Shown piece by piece: positions 1 to 6,121 of a stretch of 6,121 nt of DNA. Source of the DNA: an uncultured Acetatifactor sp. (GTDB lineage: Bacteria > Bacillota > Clostridia > Lachnospirales > Lachnospiraceae); assembly GCA_947626405.1 (NCBI GenBank), contig CANQSE010000129.1:1-6121 (forward strand), written 5' to 3'. The position numbers were made by a program, and so were the translations under genes. The notes under the pieces were generated by a model. The model made no database searches and was not told where the DNA came from. It saw nothing but the letters and a program-made list of their open reading frames with translations. Each line of letters starts with the position of its first letter. Position 1 is the stretch's first letter.

Positions 1-1478
1 TTCTCGCTCAGCAGCATTACACAACCTTTACGCAGCGCATGAAGGATTTTCCGGTGCGGGTCGAAATGCTAAGCAGGTTCCGCACGCCCTCCGAGACAGG
101 AAAGGTTATCGCTGATATTCAGAAAGGCATGGTTGACATTGTGATCGGCACCCACAGAGTGCTTTCGGCCGATGTGAAATTTAAGGATCTGGGACTTTTG
201 ATCATCGACGAGGAGCAGCGGTTCGGTGTGGCCCACAAGGAAAAAATCAAGAAGCTGAAGGAAAATGTGGACGTGCTGACGCTCACCGCAACGCCGATTC
301 CGCGGACGCTTCATATGAGCCTGGTGGGAATACGCGACATGAGCGTGCTTGAGGAAGCTCCGGAGGACCGCCTTCCCATACAGACATTTGTATGCGAATA
401 TAACGAAGAACTTATACGTGAGGCGATCTCAAGGGAGCTGGCAAGAGACGGGCAGGTGTTTTATGTCTTTAACAGGGTGGCCGGTATCGCGGATGTGACG
501 GCGCGTATCAGTGCGCTTGTACCGGATGCAGTCGTGGCCTTTGCCCATGGCCAGATGAAGGAGAGCGAGCTTGAAAGGATAATGTTTGAATTTATCGAAG
601 GAGAGATCGATGTGCTCGTGTCAACCACCATCATTGAGACAGGGCTTGATATCTCCAACGTAAACACTATGATTATACACGATTCCGACAATATGGGTCT
701 GGCGCAGCTCTATCAGCTAAGAGGGCGTGTGGGGCGTTCAAACAGGACGGCCTATGCCTTTTTGATGTACAGGCGTGATAAGCTTCTTAAGGAGGCGGCG
801 GAAAAGAGGCTTGCGGCAATCAGGGAGTTTACGGATCTGGGAAGCGGATTTAAGATTGCAATGAGGGATCTCGAGATCCGCGGCGCCGGAAATCTGCTTG
901 GAGTCAGACAGCACGGACACATGGAGGCGGTTGGGTACGATCTTTACTGCAAGATGCTGAATGAGGCGGTACAGGCTATGAAGGGCACGGAAGCGGCCCG
1001 TGATTTTTCAACTGTCATCGATCTTGACGTGGACGCTTTTATACCCGGGACGTATATTGTCAACGAGACGCAGAAGCTTGACATTTATAAAAGGATTGCG
1101 GGGATCGGCAATGAGAGGGAGAGGGACGACATGCGCGATGAGCTTCTGGACCGCTTCGGAGAGATCCCGGGGTCGGTCGAAAATCTGCTCCGCATCGCTC
1201 TGATACGCGTGGCGGCCCACAGGCTCTACATGACGGAGATAAAAGGCAAGAACGAGAGAATTATATTTACGCTGAAACCTGACGCCGCTCTGGATCCCGC
1301 GGGAATCCCCGGGCTTTTAAAAAGCTACGGCAGAGAGCTTACGTTTACCGCCTGCGGAGCGTCCTTTTTTACCTACAGATACAAAAAGACGGGACTTGTG
1401 GAGACTGACGCTGAATTTCTTCTTGGAAAAACGGAGGAGATTCTTTCGCGTATGGAAGTCATGCTGTCGGGCACATAA
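1..1478 (+). CDS. mfd: Transcription-repair coupling factor Mfd, C-terminal part (5' end outside window)
   Basis: Mfd is a cytoplasmic SF2 DNA translocase that pushes stalled RNA polymerase off damaged DNA and recruits UvrA for transcription-coupled nucleotide excision repair. The reading frame is open from the left edge (first full codon at position 3, reading LAQQHY, a conserved Mfd segment just after the Walker A region), so the ATG at 39 is internal and not the start. Visible motifs in order are the DEEQ box (207-218), TATPIPRT (285-308), the motif V segment around IIETGLDIS (621-656), QLRGRVGR motif VI (714-737), and the TRG translocation motif shared with RecG, from [12 protein letters not shown] to NLLG (849-902). 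After these comes the C-terminal autoinhibitory domain, which starts near [12 protein letters not shown]. About 491 residues are visible of a family usually near 1150-1180. The UvrB-like, RNA polymerase-interaction and Walker A regions lie upstream of the window. The frame is intact and no terminator is evident after the stop. Identification is very secure. Confidence 0.97.
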   Translation, partial: LAQQHYTTFTQRMKDFPVRVEMLSRFRTPSETGKVIADIQKGMVDIVIGTHRVLSADVKFKDLGLLIIDEEQRFGVAHKEKIKKLKENVDVLTLTATPIPRTLHMSLVGIRDMSVLEEAPEDRLPIQTFVCEYNEELIREAISRELARDGQVFYVFNRVAGIADVTARISALVPDAVVAFAHGQMKESELERIMFEFIEGEIDVLVSTTIIETGLDISNVNTMIIHDSDNMGLAQLYQLRGRVGRSNRTAYAFLMYRRDKLLKEAAEKRLAAIREFTDLGSGFKIAMRDLEIRGAGNLLGVRQHGHMEAVGYDLYCKMLNEAVQAMKGTEAARDFSTVIDLDVDAFIPGTYIVNETQKLDIYKRIAGIGNERERDDMRDELLDRFGEIPGSVENLLRIALIRVAAHRLYMTEIKGKNERIIFTLKPDAALDPAGIPGLLKSYGRELTFTACGASFFTYRYKKTGLVETDAEFLLGKTEEILSRMEVMLSGT

Positions 1479-1532
1479 AATCGAACAAATGTTTTTTGAG
1501 GGAGTTTTATTACCCTTCAAAAGTGTTACCTT

Positions 1533-1546
1533 CTGTTATGTAACAG
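1533..1546. repeat. 14-bp perfect palindrome between mfd and the small gene
   Basis: The sequence CTGTTATGTAACAG is two 6-base arms around a TG centre (arms 1533-1538 and 1541-1546). A second TGTTAC copy at 1524-1529 can pair with GTAACA (1540-1545), so two alternative hairpins or a half-site plus full-site arrangement are possible. It lies about 50 bases upstream of the small gene's start and has no T-tract after it, so it is not an intrinsic terminator. An operator for an unknown dimeric regulator is possible, but nothing in the window identifies one. Confidence 0.4.
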
Positions 1547-1582
1547 GTGATCGACGCAGAACATGCGATTTGCCGAATGAAC

Positions 1583-1589
1583 AGGAGGG
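1583..1589 (+). promoter_or_regulatory. Strong ribosome binding site for the 35-residue gene
   Basis: AGGAGGG matches the anti-Shine-Dalgarno sequence nearly perfectly and ends 8 bases before the ATG at 1598. That is ideal Firmicute spacing, and it is the main reason for treating this very short frame as a translated gene. Confidence 0.8.
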
Positions 1590-1597
1590 ACTGCAAT

Positions 1598-1705
1598 ATG
1601 AAGGGATACAACACCTCAAACGGTTATATGGGATTTGTTGATGGCGCTTACATGCTCTTTGCCAGCGAGGAGGACTATTGGGAATATCTGGAGGCGCAGC
1701 AGTGA
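1598..1705 (+). CDS. Small uncharacterised protein, 35 residues
   Basis: I cannot assign a function. The frame starts at an ATG 8 bases after an AGGAGGG ribosome binding site and ends at TGA (1703-1705). The product is short, acidic at its C-terminal end and rich in aromatics (five Tyr, two Phe and one Trp in 35 residues). Its core reads NGYMGFVDGAYMLF (residues 8-21), followed by ASEEDYWEYLE (22-32). There is no signal peptide, no membrane helix (the central hydrophobic run is too short), no cysteine and no obvious catalytic motif. The GYMGFVDG-x-YMLFASE pattern looks to me like a recurring small hypothetical protein of Lachnospiraceae; this is an impression, not a search result. It sits between mfd and spoVT in the same direction, 119 bases after mfd and 85 before spoVT. 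A leader peptide is unlikely because it has no run of a regulatory codon and no attenuator follows it. Confidence 0.72.
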   Translation: MKGYNTSNGYMGFVDGAYMLFASEEDYWEYLEAQQ

Positions 1706-1719
1706 TTTTTTCGATCATG

Positions 1720-1725
1720 TATAAT
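1720..1725 (+). promoter_or_regulatory. Candidate -10 element upstream of spoVT
   Basis: A perfect TATAAT sits 65 bases before the spoVT ATG, just after the stop of the small gene. No recognisable TTGACA-like -35 lies 16-18 bases upstream (the place is taken by CAGCAG, inside the small gene). In Bacillus subtilis spoVT is transcribed by the forespore factor sigma-G. The overlapping CATGTATAAT only loosely resembles a sporulation-type -10, so the sigma factor cannot be decided from the sequence. Confidence 0.35.
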
Positions 1726-1730
1726 AATCC

Positions 1731-1764
1731 TTCATTTACAAATACTACAAAAGCGCTAAATGAA
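1731..1764. repeat. 8-bp inverted repeat in the spoVT leader
   Basis: TTCATTTA (1731-1738) and its exact reverse complement TAAATGAA (1757-1764) are separated by 18 bases. The pair lies between the candidate -10 and the spoVT ribosome binding site (GGAGG, 1779-1783). It could be an operator or a weak AT-rich hairpin in the mRNA leader. SpoVT of B. subtilis is known to repress its own gene, which makes an autoregulatory site conceivable, but this is inference. Confidence 0.4.
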
Positions 1765-1790
1765 ATGTTGTACGAAATGGAGGAAAAAGC

Positions 1791-2336
1791 ATGAAAGCGA
1801 CAGGAATTGTGAGACGTATAGATGATCTTGGCAGGATTGTAATTCCCAAGGAAATCCGCAGGACTTTACACATAAGGGAATCAGATCCCCTCGAGATATT
1901 TACTGACAGCGAAGGACAGATAATACTGAAAAAATATTCGCCCATAGGCGAGATGAGCACGTTTGCGAAACAGTATGCGGAGAGTCTGGCGCAGGTTTCG
2001 GGACATGCGGCTCTGATTGCCGACAGGGATCAGTTTATTGCCGCGGCGGGCGGTTATAAACAGCTTGTGAATAAATCGGTCAGCAAACAGTTGGACGAAA
2101 AGGTACACAACCGTGAAACTCTGATGGCGTCAAGGGGCGACAGGAGTTTTATCAACGTCTGCGACGAGGGAGGGGAGGAGTACCAGCACGAGGCAATAGC
2201 TCCTATTCTCTGCGAGGGCGACATCATAGGCAGCGTTGTGCTTCTCCAGAACGACAACAGGGTCAGAATGGGTGAGGTTGAGCAGAAGCTTCTGCAGTCG
2301 GCCGCCGGATTTCTCGGCAGACAGATGGAGCAGTAG
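1791..2336 (+). CDS. spoVT: Stage V sporulation regulator SpoVT (AbrB-type DNA-binding domain plus GAF domain)
   Basis: SpoVT is a forespore transcription factor that, in Bacillus, modulates sigma-G-dependent genes and affects spore coat and germination properties. The protein is 181 residues, matching the family (178 in B. subtilis). Residues 1-50 form the swapped-hairpin AbrB DNA-binding domain, with the signature GIVRRIDDLGRIVIPKEIRR (5-24) followed by LHIRESDPLEIF. Residues from about 53 to 181 form a GAF-like domain, with the typical ending APILCEGDIIGSVVLL followed by an amphipathic C-terminal helix. The start is the ATG 7 bases after GGAGG. It follows mfd with only the 35-residue gene between them, recalling the mfd-spoVT order of B. 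subtilis, which supports the specific name over other AbrB-family members. No clear terminator follows its stop. In Clostridia the exact regulon may differ. Confidence 0.93.
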   Translation: MKATGIVRRIDDLGRIVIPKEIRRTLHIRESDPLEIFTDSEGQIILKKYSPIGEMSTFAKQYAESLAQVSGHAALIADRDQFIAAAGGYKQLVNKSVSKQLDEKVHNRETLMASRGDRSFINVCDEGGEEYQHEAIAPILCEGDIIGSVVLLQNDNRVRMGEVEQKLLQSAAGFLGRQMEQ

Positions 2337-2373
2337 GGATGCCCTGCCGGAAAAGGATTCTGATTTTTCGCTC

Positions 2374-2403
2374 TTGACTTTTTATTTTGGATCGTACTAT
2401 AAT
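2374..2403 (+). promoter_or_regulatory. Sigma-A-type promoter for the T-box/ileS unit
   Basis: TTGACT (2374-2379) and a perfect TATAAT (2398-2403) are 18 bases apart in an AT-rich stretch. Initiation would be expected near 2410, about 25 bases before the first T-box helix, which is the right place to drive the leader and ileS. Confidence 0.85.
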
Positions 2404-2433
2404 AATACAAATTTCAAACGATCCTTAAATGCG

Positions 2434-2690
2434 TTGACTAAGAGAGTATCTGTATCGTGAAAGGCAAAGCGAGCCGGTGGCGGTGAAAGACCGGTCCGAG
2501 TAACGTAACAGGGAAGATCACTTCCGAGCAGTCAGGGCAAAAGGCGGAGAAAATCCGGCCCGGTAGTCCTGAACGGTGTTCCTCCGTTATGGGAAACCAT
2601 ATTATTCCTGCGGTTTGGCCGTGGGAACGTATGCAGTAACAGGTGGTAACGCAGATATGCCGCGTCCTTTTACGGACGCGGTTTTTTTCG
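2434..2690 (+). promoter_or_regulatory. Isoleucine T-box riboswitch leader of ileS
   Basis: T-box leaders sense the charging state of a specific tRNA: the anticodon pairs with a specifier codon, and uncharged tRNA's 3' end stabilises an antiterminator. The Stem I base can form by TGACT (2435-2439) with AGTCA (2530-2534). An AGTA element (2445-2448) lies opposite GAAGATCA, giving the expected specifier loop with ATC at 2517-2519 (isoleucine) followed by a purine. A distal helix pairs CCGGT (2474-2478) with ACCGG (2490-2494). The T-box sequence is AGGTGGTAACGC (2641-2652). TGGT (2644-2647) can pair with an ACCA tRNA end, which fits the A discriminator of tRNA-Ile. The antiterminator can form by ACGC (2649-2652) with GCGT (2662-2665) and AGG (2641-2643) with CCT (2666-2668), which excludes the terminator. 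The specifier agrees with the downstream ileS gene. Confidence 0.94.
2660..2688 (+). terminator. Intrinsic terminator of the T-box leader
   Basis: CCGCGTCC (2660-2667) pairs perfectly with GGACGCGG (2674-2681) around a 6-base loop and is followed by seven T (2682-2688). Its 5' arm overlaps the bases needed for the antiterminator, so the two folds are mutually exclusive, as expected for T-box attenuation. It should stop transcription before ileS when tRNA-Ile is charged. Confidence 0.93.
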
Positions 2691-2769
2691 GTTATCGGGA
2701 CGTTGAGGACAGCTTTGCGCGGACGGCGCTCTCGGATATTGCATCCCGGGAAAAGAAAGGAAGAAGCGT

Positions 2770-5700
2770 ATGTACAACAAAGTGTCGAAAGATCTGAATT
2801 TTGTGGAGAGAGAAAAACAGATCGGAAAATTCTGGAGAGACAACAATATTTTCCAGAAAAGTATTGAAAAACGCAAGGACGGACCGGTGTATACCTTTTA
2901 TGACGGCCCGCCTACCGCAAACGGCAAGCCGCATATCGGTCATGTGGAGACACGTACCATAAAGGATATGATTCCCAGGTACCGTACAATGAAGGGATAT
3001 ATGGTGCCGAGAAAGGCCGGATGGGATACACACGGACTTCCTGTGGAGATCGAGGTTGAAAAGCTGCTTGGCTTAAACGGAAAGGAGCAGATCGAGCAGT
3101 ACGGTCTGGAGCCCTTTATTGATAAGTGCAAGGAGAGCGTCTGGAAATATAAGGGCATGTGGGAGGATTTCTCGGGAACCGTTGGATTCTGGGCTGACAT
3201 GGACGACCCTTATGTAACTTATCATGACGATTACATCGAATCCGAATGGTGGGCGTTAAAGACTATCTGGGACAAGGGACTTTTATACAAGGGCTTTAAG
3301 ATCGTGCCATATTGTCCGCGCTGCGGGACTCCTCTGTCAACGGCGGAGGTGGCGCAGGGCTACAAGGATATAAAGGAGCGTTCCGCCGTAGCAAGGTTTA
3401 AGGTTAAGGGGGAGGACGCTTACATTCTTGCCTGGACCACGACGCCCTGGACGCTTCCCTCAAACGTGGCGCTGTGCGTAAATCCTGAGGAAACCTACGC
3501 AAAGGTGAAAGCTGCGGACGGCTATACCTATTATATGGCGGAGGCATTGCTTGACACTGTTCTCGGAAAGCTGGGGGATCCCAAAGAGGGGAAGGCGGCC
3601 TATGAAGTCCTTGAGACCTGCACGGGAAAGGATCTGGAGTTTAAGGAGTATGAGCCTCTCTTTGACTGTGCGGTGGATATCTGTGCAAAACAGGGCAAAA
3701 AAGCCTTTTATGTGGTTTGTGACACGTATGTCACACTGACAGACGGTACGGGAGTGGTCCACATCGCACCCGCTTTCGGTGAGGACGACGCGAAGGTGGG
3801 ACGTGCGTATGATCTGCCCTTTGTCCAGCTTGTGGACGGAAAAGGCGAGATGACGGCTGAGACGCCCTACGCGGGAGTGTTTGTCAAGAAGGCGGATCCG
3901 ATGGTGCTTAAGGATCTCGACGCGAAGGGTCTGCTTTTTGACGCGCCGAAGTTTGAGCACAGCTATCCTCACTGCTGGAGATGTGATACGCCGCTTATTT
4001 ACTATGCGCGGGAATCATGGTATATCAGGGAGACCGCGGTGCGGGACGATCTGATCCGCAACAATAATACCGTAAACTGGATTCCGGAATCCATCGGTAC
4101 GGGAAGGTTCGGCAACTGGCTGGAGAACATTCAGGACTGGGCGATATCCCGAAACCGTTACTGGGGCACGCCGTTAAATATATGGGAGTGCGAGTGCGGG
4201 CATCAGGAGTGCGTGGGCAGCAGGCAGGAGCTTACGGAGCTCTCAGGCGATCCGGAAAGCGCGAAGGTTGAGCTGCACAGACCGTACATTGACGAGGTGA
4301 CCTTCCCCTGCCCGAAGTGTAAAAAGACAATGCACAGGGTTCCGGAAGTCATAGACTGCTGGTTTGACTCAGGAGCCATGCCTTTTGCGCAGCACCACTA
4401 TCCTTTTGAAAATAAGGAGCTGTTTGAACAGCAGTTTCCGGCTCAGTTCATATCCGAAGCCGTTGACCAGACAAGAGGCTGGTTTCACTCGCTGATGGCC
4501 GAATCGACGCTTCTCTTTAACAAAGCGCCTTATGAGAACGTAATCGTCCTTGGCCATGTGCAGGACGAGAACGGACAGAAGATGAGCAAGTCCAAGGGAA
4601 ATGCGGTGGATCCCTTTGAAGCGCTGGAGACGTACGGCGCGGACGCGATCCGCTGGTATTTTTACACAAGCTCCGCACCATGGCTTCCAAAGCGCTTTTC
4701 GGGTAAGATTGTACAGGAGGGACAGCGCAAGTTCCTCGGAAAATTATGGAACACATACGCTTTCTTTGTGCTTTATGCTGACATTGACGGATTCGACGCC
4801 ACAAAGTACCGGATGGATCCCGAAACTCTGACCGTTCTTGACAGATGGCTTTTGTCGCGCCTTAACACTGTGGTGGGACAGGTGGATGAGAATCTGGATC
4901 AGTACCGTATTCCCGAGGCCGCAAAGGCTCTGCAGGATTTTGTCGAGGAGATGAGCAACTGGTACGTGAGAAGAAACAGGGAGCGTTTCTGGGCGAAGGG
5001 AATGGAGCAGGACAAAATCAACGCATACATGACTCTCTACCAGGCGCTTGTGACTGTCAGCAAGGCGGCTGCGCCCATGATTCCTTTCATGACGGAGGAT
5101 ATTTATCAGAATCTGGTGCGAAGCGTTGACAAGGCTGCCCCGGAAAGTATTCACCTGTGCGATTTCCCCGTCGTGGAGGAGCAGTATATAGACAGAGAGC
5201 TGGAAGCTGTCATGGAGGAAGTGCAGAACGCCGTTACCGTCGGTCATTCATGCCGTGAGGACGCTGCGCTCAAGACCCGCCAGCCCTTAAGCAGGATGTA
5301 CCTGAAAGCGGATTTTGCGCTCAGCGGATATTATACTGATATCATCAAGGAGGAGCTGAACGTTAAGGAGGTAGTGTTTACCGACGATGTGAGAGAGTTT
5401 ACTTCCTATACCTTTAAGCCGCAGCTTCGAACGGTTGGGCCTAAGTACGGAAAGCTTCTTGGCGGTATTCAGAAAAAACTTGCATCCCTTGACGGCAACG
5501 CGGCCATGGATGAGCTGAATGAAAACGGAAAGCTTGCATTTGACGTAGATGGCGTACAGGTGGAGCTTTCGCGTGACGATCTTCTTATCGACATGGCGCA
5601 GAAGCCGGGTTATGTATCTCAGGAAAACGGACGTATGACGGTGGTGCTGGATGCAAATCTTACGGAGGAGCTGATCGAGGAGGGCTTTGTGCTTGAAATG

Positions 5701-5928
5701 ATCAGCAAGCTCCAGACCATGCGTAAGGAGGCCGATTTTGAGGTCACGGATCATATAAGGGTATCGGTAAACGGAAACGAAAAGCTGGCGGCTCTTGCGG
5801 ACAGGAACAGGAATGTCATCATGGGGAAGGTGCTTGCTGACGAGCTTACCGCCGGAAAGGAATTTGCCGTTTCCAGAGAGTGGGACGTGAATGAGGAAAA
5901 AGTCACGCTTTCCGTGGAAAAGCGGTAA
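2770..5928 (+). CDS. ileS: Isoleucyl-tRNA synthetase, type 2 (eukaryote-like, long form)
   Basis: This class Ia synthetase attaches isoleucine to tRNA-Ile in the cytoplasm and hydrolyses mischarged valine. It has 1052 residues, longer than the roughly 920 of common bacterial type 1. The catalytic HIGH motif is intact (residues 55-58, in GKPHIGHV), as is KMSKS (604-608). The inserted CP1 editing domain shows the threonine-rich WTTTPWTLPSN (222-232) and GTGVVHIAPAFGEDD (326-340). Cysteine pairs at 182/185 and 402/405, and C474, C476, C481, C514 and C517, look like metal sites in the CP1-flanking regions. DQTRGWFHS (566-574) and the anticodon-binding helix NWYVRRNRERFW (730-741) follow. The C-terminus lacks the short zinc finger of type 1 enzymes and instead has the extended type 2 tail. 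The start is set by AAGGA (2757-2761), 8 bases upstream. An isoleucine T-box with its own promoter precedes it. No frameshift or missing catalytic residue is seen. Type 2 enzymes are known to be less sensitive to mupirocin than type 1. Confidence 0.97.
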   Translation: MYNKVSKDLNFVEREKQIGKFWRDNNIFQKSIEKRKDGPVYTFYDGPPTANGKPHIGHVETRTIKDMIPRYRTMKGYMVPRKAGWDTHGLPVEIEVEKLLGLNGKEQIEQYGLEPFIDKCKESVWKYKGMWEDFSGTVGFWADMDDPYVTYHDDYIESEWWALKTIWDKGLLYKGFKIVPYCPRCGTPLSTAEVAQGYKDIKERSAVARFKVKGEDAYILAWTTTPWTLPSNVALCVNPEETYAKVKAADGYTYYMAEALLDTVLGKLGDPKEGKAAYEVLETCTGKDLEFKEYEPLFDCAVDICAKQGKKAFYVVCDTYVTLTDGTGVVHIAPAFGEDDAKVGRAYDLPFVQLVDGKGEMTAETPYAGVFVKKADPMVLKDLDAKGLLFDAPKFEHSYPHCWRCDTPLIYYARESWYIRETAVRDDLIRNNNTVNWIPESIGTGRFGNWLENIQDWAISRNRYWGTPLNIWECECGHQECVGSRQELTELSGDPESAKVELHRPYIDEVTFPCPKCKKTMHRVPEVIDCWFDSGAMPFAQHHYPFENKELFEQQFPAQFISEAVDQTRGWFHSLMAESTLLFNKAPYENVIVLGHVQDENGQKMSKSKGNAVDPFEALETYGADAIRWYFYTSSAPWLPKRFSGKIVQEGQRKFLGKLWNTYAFFVLYADIDGFDATKYRMDPETLTVLDRWLLSRLNTVVGQVDENLDQYRIPEAAKALQDFVEEMSNWYVRRNRERFWAKGMEQDKINAYMTLYQALVTVSKAAAPMIPFMTEDIYQNLVRSVDKAAPESIHLCDFPVVEEQYIDRELEAVMEEVQNAVTVGHSCREDAALKTRQPLSRMYLKADFALSGYYTDIIKEELNVKEVVFTDDVREFTSYTFKPQLRTVGPKYGKLLGGIQKKLASLDGNAAMDELNENGKLAFDVDGVQVELSRDDLLIDMAQKPGYVSQENGRMTVVLDANLTEELIEEGFVLEMISKLQTMRKEADFEVTDHIRVSVNGNEKLAALADRNRNVIMGKVLADELTAGKEFAVSREWDVNEEKVTLSVEKR

Positions 5929-5980
5929 CAGGATTCAGAAAGAAAATTTATGGAAGGAAAACAGGATCTTATGGAAGGAA
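5927..5980 (+). repeat. Imperfect tandem duplication at the ileS 3' end and the start of the next gene
   Basis: AACAGGAT occurs at 5927-5934 and again at 5960-5967. TTATGGAAGGAA occurs at 5948-5959 and again at 5969-5980. The two units have the same order, but the first has about 12 extra bases between its parts. The repeat places two in-frame ATG codons (5950 and 5971), each followed by GAAGGA, at the head of the downstream gene. Confidence 0.6.
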
Positions 5981-6121
5981 GGCGGGAGGGAAAGCGTCTC
6001 GACGACAGAAAAAAGAGCGTGTTGTTTTTGCTTCTGACAGGGGGACTGCTCCTGCTGCTCCATACAAGGATCCCGGTGGACACACATGATGACGCGGCGT
6101 TTGCCACATACTGGACCCAGC
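5950..6121 (+). CDS. Membrane protein, N-terminal fragment (3' end outside window), possibly glycosyltransferase-like
   Basis: An ATG 21 bases after the ileS stop opens a frame that stays open to the right edge (57 full codons). Residues 1-22 are hydrophilic and rich in Arg and Lys, followed by a transmembrane helix (about residues 23-38, with the leucine-rich core LFLLLTGGLLLLL). After it comes RIPVDTHDDAAFATYW, which should be outside the membrane by the positive-inside rule. A D/H-D-D motif directly after the first helix is seen in large multi-pass membrane proteins of the GT-C-like glycosyltransferase type, but the fragment is too short to assign a family. The start is uncertain: 5950 has only a weak purine-rich ribosome binding site, while the in-frame ATG at 5971 has GGAAGGA about 12 bases upstream. 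With no terminator between them, transcription with ileS is plausible. Confidence 0.6.
   Translation, partial: MEGKQDLMEGRREGKRLDDRKKSVLFLLLTGGLLLLLHTRIPVDTHDDAAFATYWTQ

Noticed and set aside
1396..1641. 81-codon plus-strand frame spanning the mfd end and the following gap
   Set aside because: It overlaps mfd out of frame, has no ribosome binding site, and runs across the real ribosome binding site of the 35-residue gene in a different frame.
2282..2295. 14-bp perfect palindrome GCAGAAGCTTCTGC inside spoVT
   Set aside because: It encodes the conserved C-terminal helix (QKLLQ region) and is explained by codon choice. It has no T-tract after it and no other sign of a regulatory role.
2337..2373. 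Possible terminator after spoVT (T-rich stretch near 2363)
   Set aside because: I could not find a stable hairpin before the short T run, so no terminator is called.
2576..2867. Short plus-strand frames over the T-box terminator and ileS start
   Set aside because: They read through the structured T-box leader and terminator and overlap ileS out of frame. The RNA structure explains the conservation here better than any protein.
3460..3972. 170-codon open frame on the minus strand within ileS
   Set aside because: It is fully antisense to the CP1 editing domain of ileS, has no recognisable domain, and is a compositional shadow of the real gene. The other long antisense frames in ileS (4744-5247, 5287-5754, 5751-6107) are rejected for the same reason.

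Overview
This window comes from a spore-forming, low-to-mid GC Firmicute of class Clostridia, most likely in or near Lachnospiraceae. The evidence is a SpoVT sporulation regulator next to mfd, an isoleucine T-box ahead of ileS, strong AGGAGG-type ribosome binding sites, and a long type-2 (eukaryote-like) isoleucyl-tRNA synthetase. The family-level call is inference from protein character; I could not run a search.

Layout, all on the + strand. Positions 1-1478 hold the C-terminal part of mfd (transcription-repair coupling factor), whose 5' part lies off the left edge. After a 119-base gap containing a 14-bp palindrome comes a very short gene, 1598-1705, encoding a 35-residue aromatic and acidic protein of unknown function with a strong ribosome binding site. 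A short spacer with a candidate promoter and an 8-bp inverted repeat leads to spoVT (1791-2336). The 433-base stretch 2337-2769 has no gene. It holds a good sigma-A-type promoter (2374-2403), a complete T-box leader with an ATC (isoleucine) specifier (about 2434-2690), an intrinsic terminator within it, and the ileS ribosome binding site. ileS fills 2770-5928. At 5950 a membrane protein begins and runs off the right edge.

Function. mfd next to spoVT is an arrangement also known from Bacillus subtilis, so the left half is an ancestral DNA-repair and sporulation neighbourhood with a small extra gene inserted or retained. The ileS half is a self-contained unit: uncharged tRNA-Ile should bind the T-box, favour the antiterminator and allow ileS transcription. 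No terminator is visible between ileS and the downstream membrane protein gene, so that gene may be read through from the T-box promoter.

The window is mostly ordinary core genome. I see no mobile element, CRISPR array, rRNA or tRNA. The least explained item is the 35-residue gene between mfd and spoVT. I found no evidence of a larger new system.
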